From assembly GCA_947497585.1 (NCBI GenBank), contig CANMHG010000010.1, positions 1-64,000 on the forward strand: 64,000 bases of DNA, in the 5' to 3' direction. Source of the DNA: an uncultured Bacillaceae bacterium. GTDB lineage: Bacteria; Bacillota; Bacilli; Bacillales; Bacillaceae_L. Position 1 is the stretch's first letter. Each line of letters starts with the position of its first letter. Below, piece by piece: positions 62,652-64,000 of this stretch. The notes beneath the pieces are model-generated. The model had not been told where the DNA came from and ran no database searches. It saw nothing but the letters and a program-made list of their open reading frames with translations. Position numbers and translations under genes: made by a program.

Positions 62652-63266
62652 TTATGAACCTATTAATTGACTAAGCAGGTATAGTGCAACACCCCAAATG
62701 ATAATGGCTGAAAGTTTATTTATTTTCCTTAACCAACTACCATCTGTATCAATCCTACCTATGTAACGTCCTACTGCCGCCAACCCAATAAACCATAGCC
62801 AGGATACAATAATACATGCAACTGTAAAAATGACCTTTTCAGTATCCTCATATTGAAGTGAATTTGTTCCAATGACTCCGATTGTATCTAGTATGGCATG
62901 AGGATTTAAAAGAGACACTGATGCTGCAAAAGCTATTTGTTTTTTCATAGACAGTGAACCTTGGACATCATCCCTGGGCCTTGGATCACTATTCCAGATT
63001 GTATATCCCATATAAAGTAAAAAGGCTATTCCTACAGAAAATAAAATAAACTTAAACCAAGCAAATGTTAAAACTAAAACGGATACTCCTACAACGGCAA
63101 GTAAAATCAGGATTGTATCGCATACCCCTGCTGTGATTACTGCAGGCAATGCATAATAAAAATTCCGCCCACTAGCACCTTGATTAAAAACAAAGACATT
63201 TTGAACGCCTAGAGGTATAATAAGCCCAAAAGCTAGTATGATTCCGTGCAGTAACGCTTCCACCAA
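62652..63266 (-). CDS. LysE/ArgO-type amino acid exporter
   Basis: A 204-residue LysE-family exporter with six hydrophobic segments. The entry motif LIIPLGVQNVFVFNQGASGR near residues 15-35 and SLLNPHAILDTIGVIGTN near 118 are typical for lysine/arginine exporters. It diverges from the peptidase on the right. Given the lysine cluster 5 kb away, lysine export is reasonable but not shown. Confidence 0.9.
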   Translation of the reverse strand: MVEALLHGIILAFGLIIPLGVQNVFVFNQGASGRNFYYALPAVITAGVCDTILILLAVVGVSVLVLTFAWFKFILFSVGIAFLLYMGYTIWNSDPRPRDDVQGSLSMKKQIAFAASVSLLNPHAILDTIGVIGTNSLQYEDTEKVIFTVACIIVSWLWFIGLAAVGRYIGRIDTDGSWLRKINKLSAIIIWGVALYLLSQLIGS

Positions 63267-63319
63267 ACAACCACTTCCTTATATAAAATAACGATTATTA
63301 TGTAGATTAGGAGGTTAAT

Positions 63320-64000
63320 ATGAATCTTAAAAAAAGACTAAGAGATTATGGCTTGCAAGTTGGAAAAATGAATTCTGGACCCAAAAACACAATTACAGAT
63401 GTGAAGGGTGTAATGGTTGGACATACGACCCTTAGCAATAGCTCTGTCCAAACCGGAGTAACAGCAATTATACCACACACAGGAAATATCTTCCTAGAAA
63501 AATACATTTGTGCAACACATGTTATTAATGGCTTTGGAAAGACGATTGGCACCATTCAAATAGATGAATTAGGAACAATTGAAACACCAATTTTGTTAAC
63601 AAACACTTTGAGTATTGGAACTTGCACAGATTCTCTTTTACAGTATATGATTGATTCCAACAAAGAGATTGGCAGAATAACAGGTACTGTTAATCCAATC
63701 GTTTGCGAATGCAATGATATGTTTTTAAATGATATCCGCTCCTTTTCTGTTACAAAGGAGCATGTATTTGATGCGCTCCAAAATGCTTCCGAAACCTTTG
63801 AGGAAGGAAGTGTTGGGGCTGGCACCGGAATGAGATGCTTCGGACTAAAGGGAGGTATCGGTTCTTCTTCTAGAACGTTTGAAATACATAGCAACACGTA
63901 CACAATAGGTGTACTCGTTTTAACAAACTATGGCAAGCTATCAGACTTCACTTTTTTAGGTAATCCTCTAGGTGAGAGACTTATGCCAATTATTCCTAGT
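63320..64000 (+). CDS. P1 family peptidase (DmpA/BapA type), partial
   Basis: An open frame of 227 codons that runs off the window end. It begins NLKKRLRDYGLQVGKMNSGP behind AGGAGG, then ITDVKGVMVGHTTL, ATHVINGFGKT, ETPILLTNTLSIGT and GAGTGMRCFGLKGGIGSSSR, typical of self-cleaving beta-aminopeptidases whose nucleophile Ser is made by internal cleavage (the N-T-nucleophile segment VLVLTNYG is present). Start 63320 is clear; the end is outside. Confidence 0.87.
   Translation, partial: MNLKKRLRDYGLQVGKMNSGPKNTITDVKGVMVGHTTLSNSSVQTGVTAIIPHTGNIFLEKYICATHVINGFGKTIGTIQIDELGTIETPILLTNTLSIGTCTDSLLQYMIDSNKEIGRITGTVNPIVCECNDMFLNDIRSFSVTKEHVFDALQNASETFEEGSVGAGTGMRCFGLKGGIGSSSRTFEIHSNTYTIGVLVLTNYGKLSDFTFLGNPLGERLMPIIPS

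Overview
The window is low-GC DNA from a spore-forming Bacillaceae (Bacillus in the broad sense). The evidence is the set of sporulation genes (spo0M, a Spo0E-type phosphatase, a YjcZ-type peptide, a SleB-like hydrolase), strong GGAGG ribosome sites, and gene order that matches the Bacillus subtilis yod region (yodL, yozD, yodN, yozE ... yokU, kamA, yodP, yodQ, yodR, yodS, yodT). No rRNA, tRNA or CRISPR was recognised.

Layout. 1-345: a 51-bp tandem repeat. 0.4-6 kb: deoD, small genes, yodL, spo0M, yozD, yodN, yozE and an M42 aminopeptidase. 6-11 kb: katG, a VOC protein, a long-form NADP isocitrate dehydrogenase and a candidate non-coding RNA. 11-15 kb: the opuA glycine betaine transporter with a divergent GbsR/OpcR-like regulator. 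15-22 kb: a mixture (SleB-like hydrolase, peptidase E, TmrB-like, TrmL, an ABC-2 exporter, Nudix, YdcF-like). 22.4-25.5 kb: an ATP-grasp ligase with two esterases, next to a relic of the 3' end of kamA.

25.6-49.5 kb is the unusual part. About 30 small, mostly unrelated genes, nearly all on the minus strand, are separated by 55-100 bp imperfect palindromes. The palindromes end in a G-rich core (minus strand TAACGGGGGC) about 16-35 bp after each stop codon, and carry an opposite arm GGAGCAGGATAGTT and a variable hairpin between them. This is the layout of an integron-type gene cassette array, but the sites are not canonical attC and no complete recombinase is present. A truncated tyrosine recombinase lies inside the array, and an IS110-family element appears to sit in the core of one site. 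The cargo is typical of cassettes: Nudix, GNAT, cupin, lipoproteins, an Imm8-like immunity protein, small membrane proteins and several broken genes. The array lies next to yokU-kamA, and a decayed second copy of yokU-kamA' (33.6-34.4 kb) divides it into two blocks.

49.5-58 kb: the lysine/beta-lysine cluster (yokU, kamA, a sigma-54 activator, ablB/yodP, yodQ, yodR, yodS, yodT), with a good sigma-54 promoter in front of kamA. 58-64 kb: a thioredoxin-reductase-like flavoprotein, an epimerase, a VOC protein, a 52-bp palindromic tandem repeat, bioB, a YjcZ-type peptide, a LysE-type exporter and a P1-family peptidase cut by the window end.

A second regulatory point of interest is at 43.2-44.1 kb: a Spo0E-like gene behind two Spo0A-type boxes faces an orphan gene that has a class I cyclic-di-GMP riboswitch and its own Spo0A-type box.
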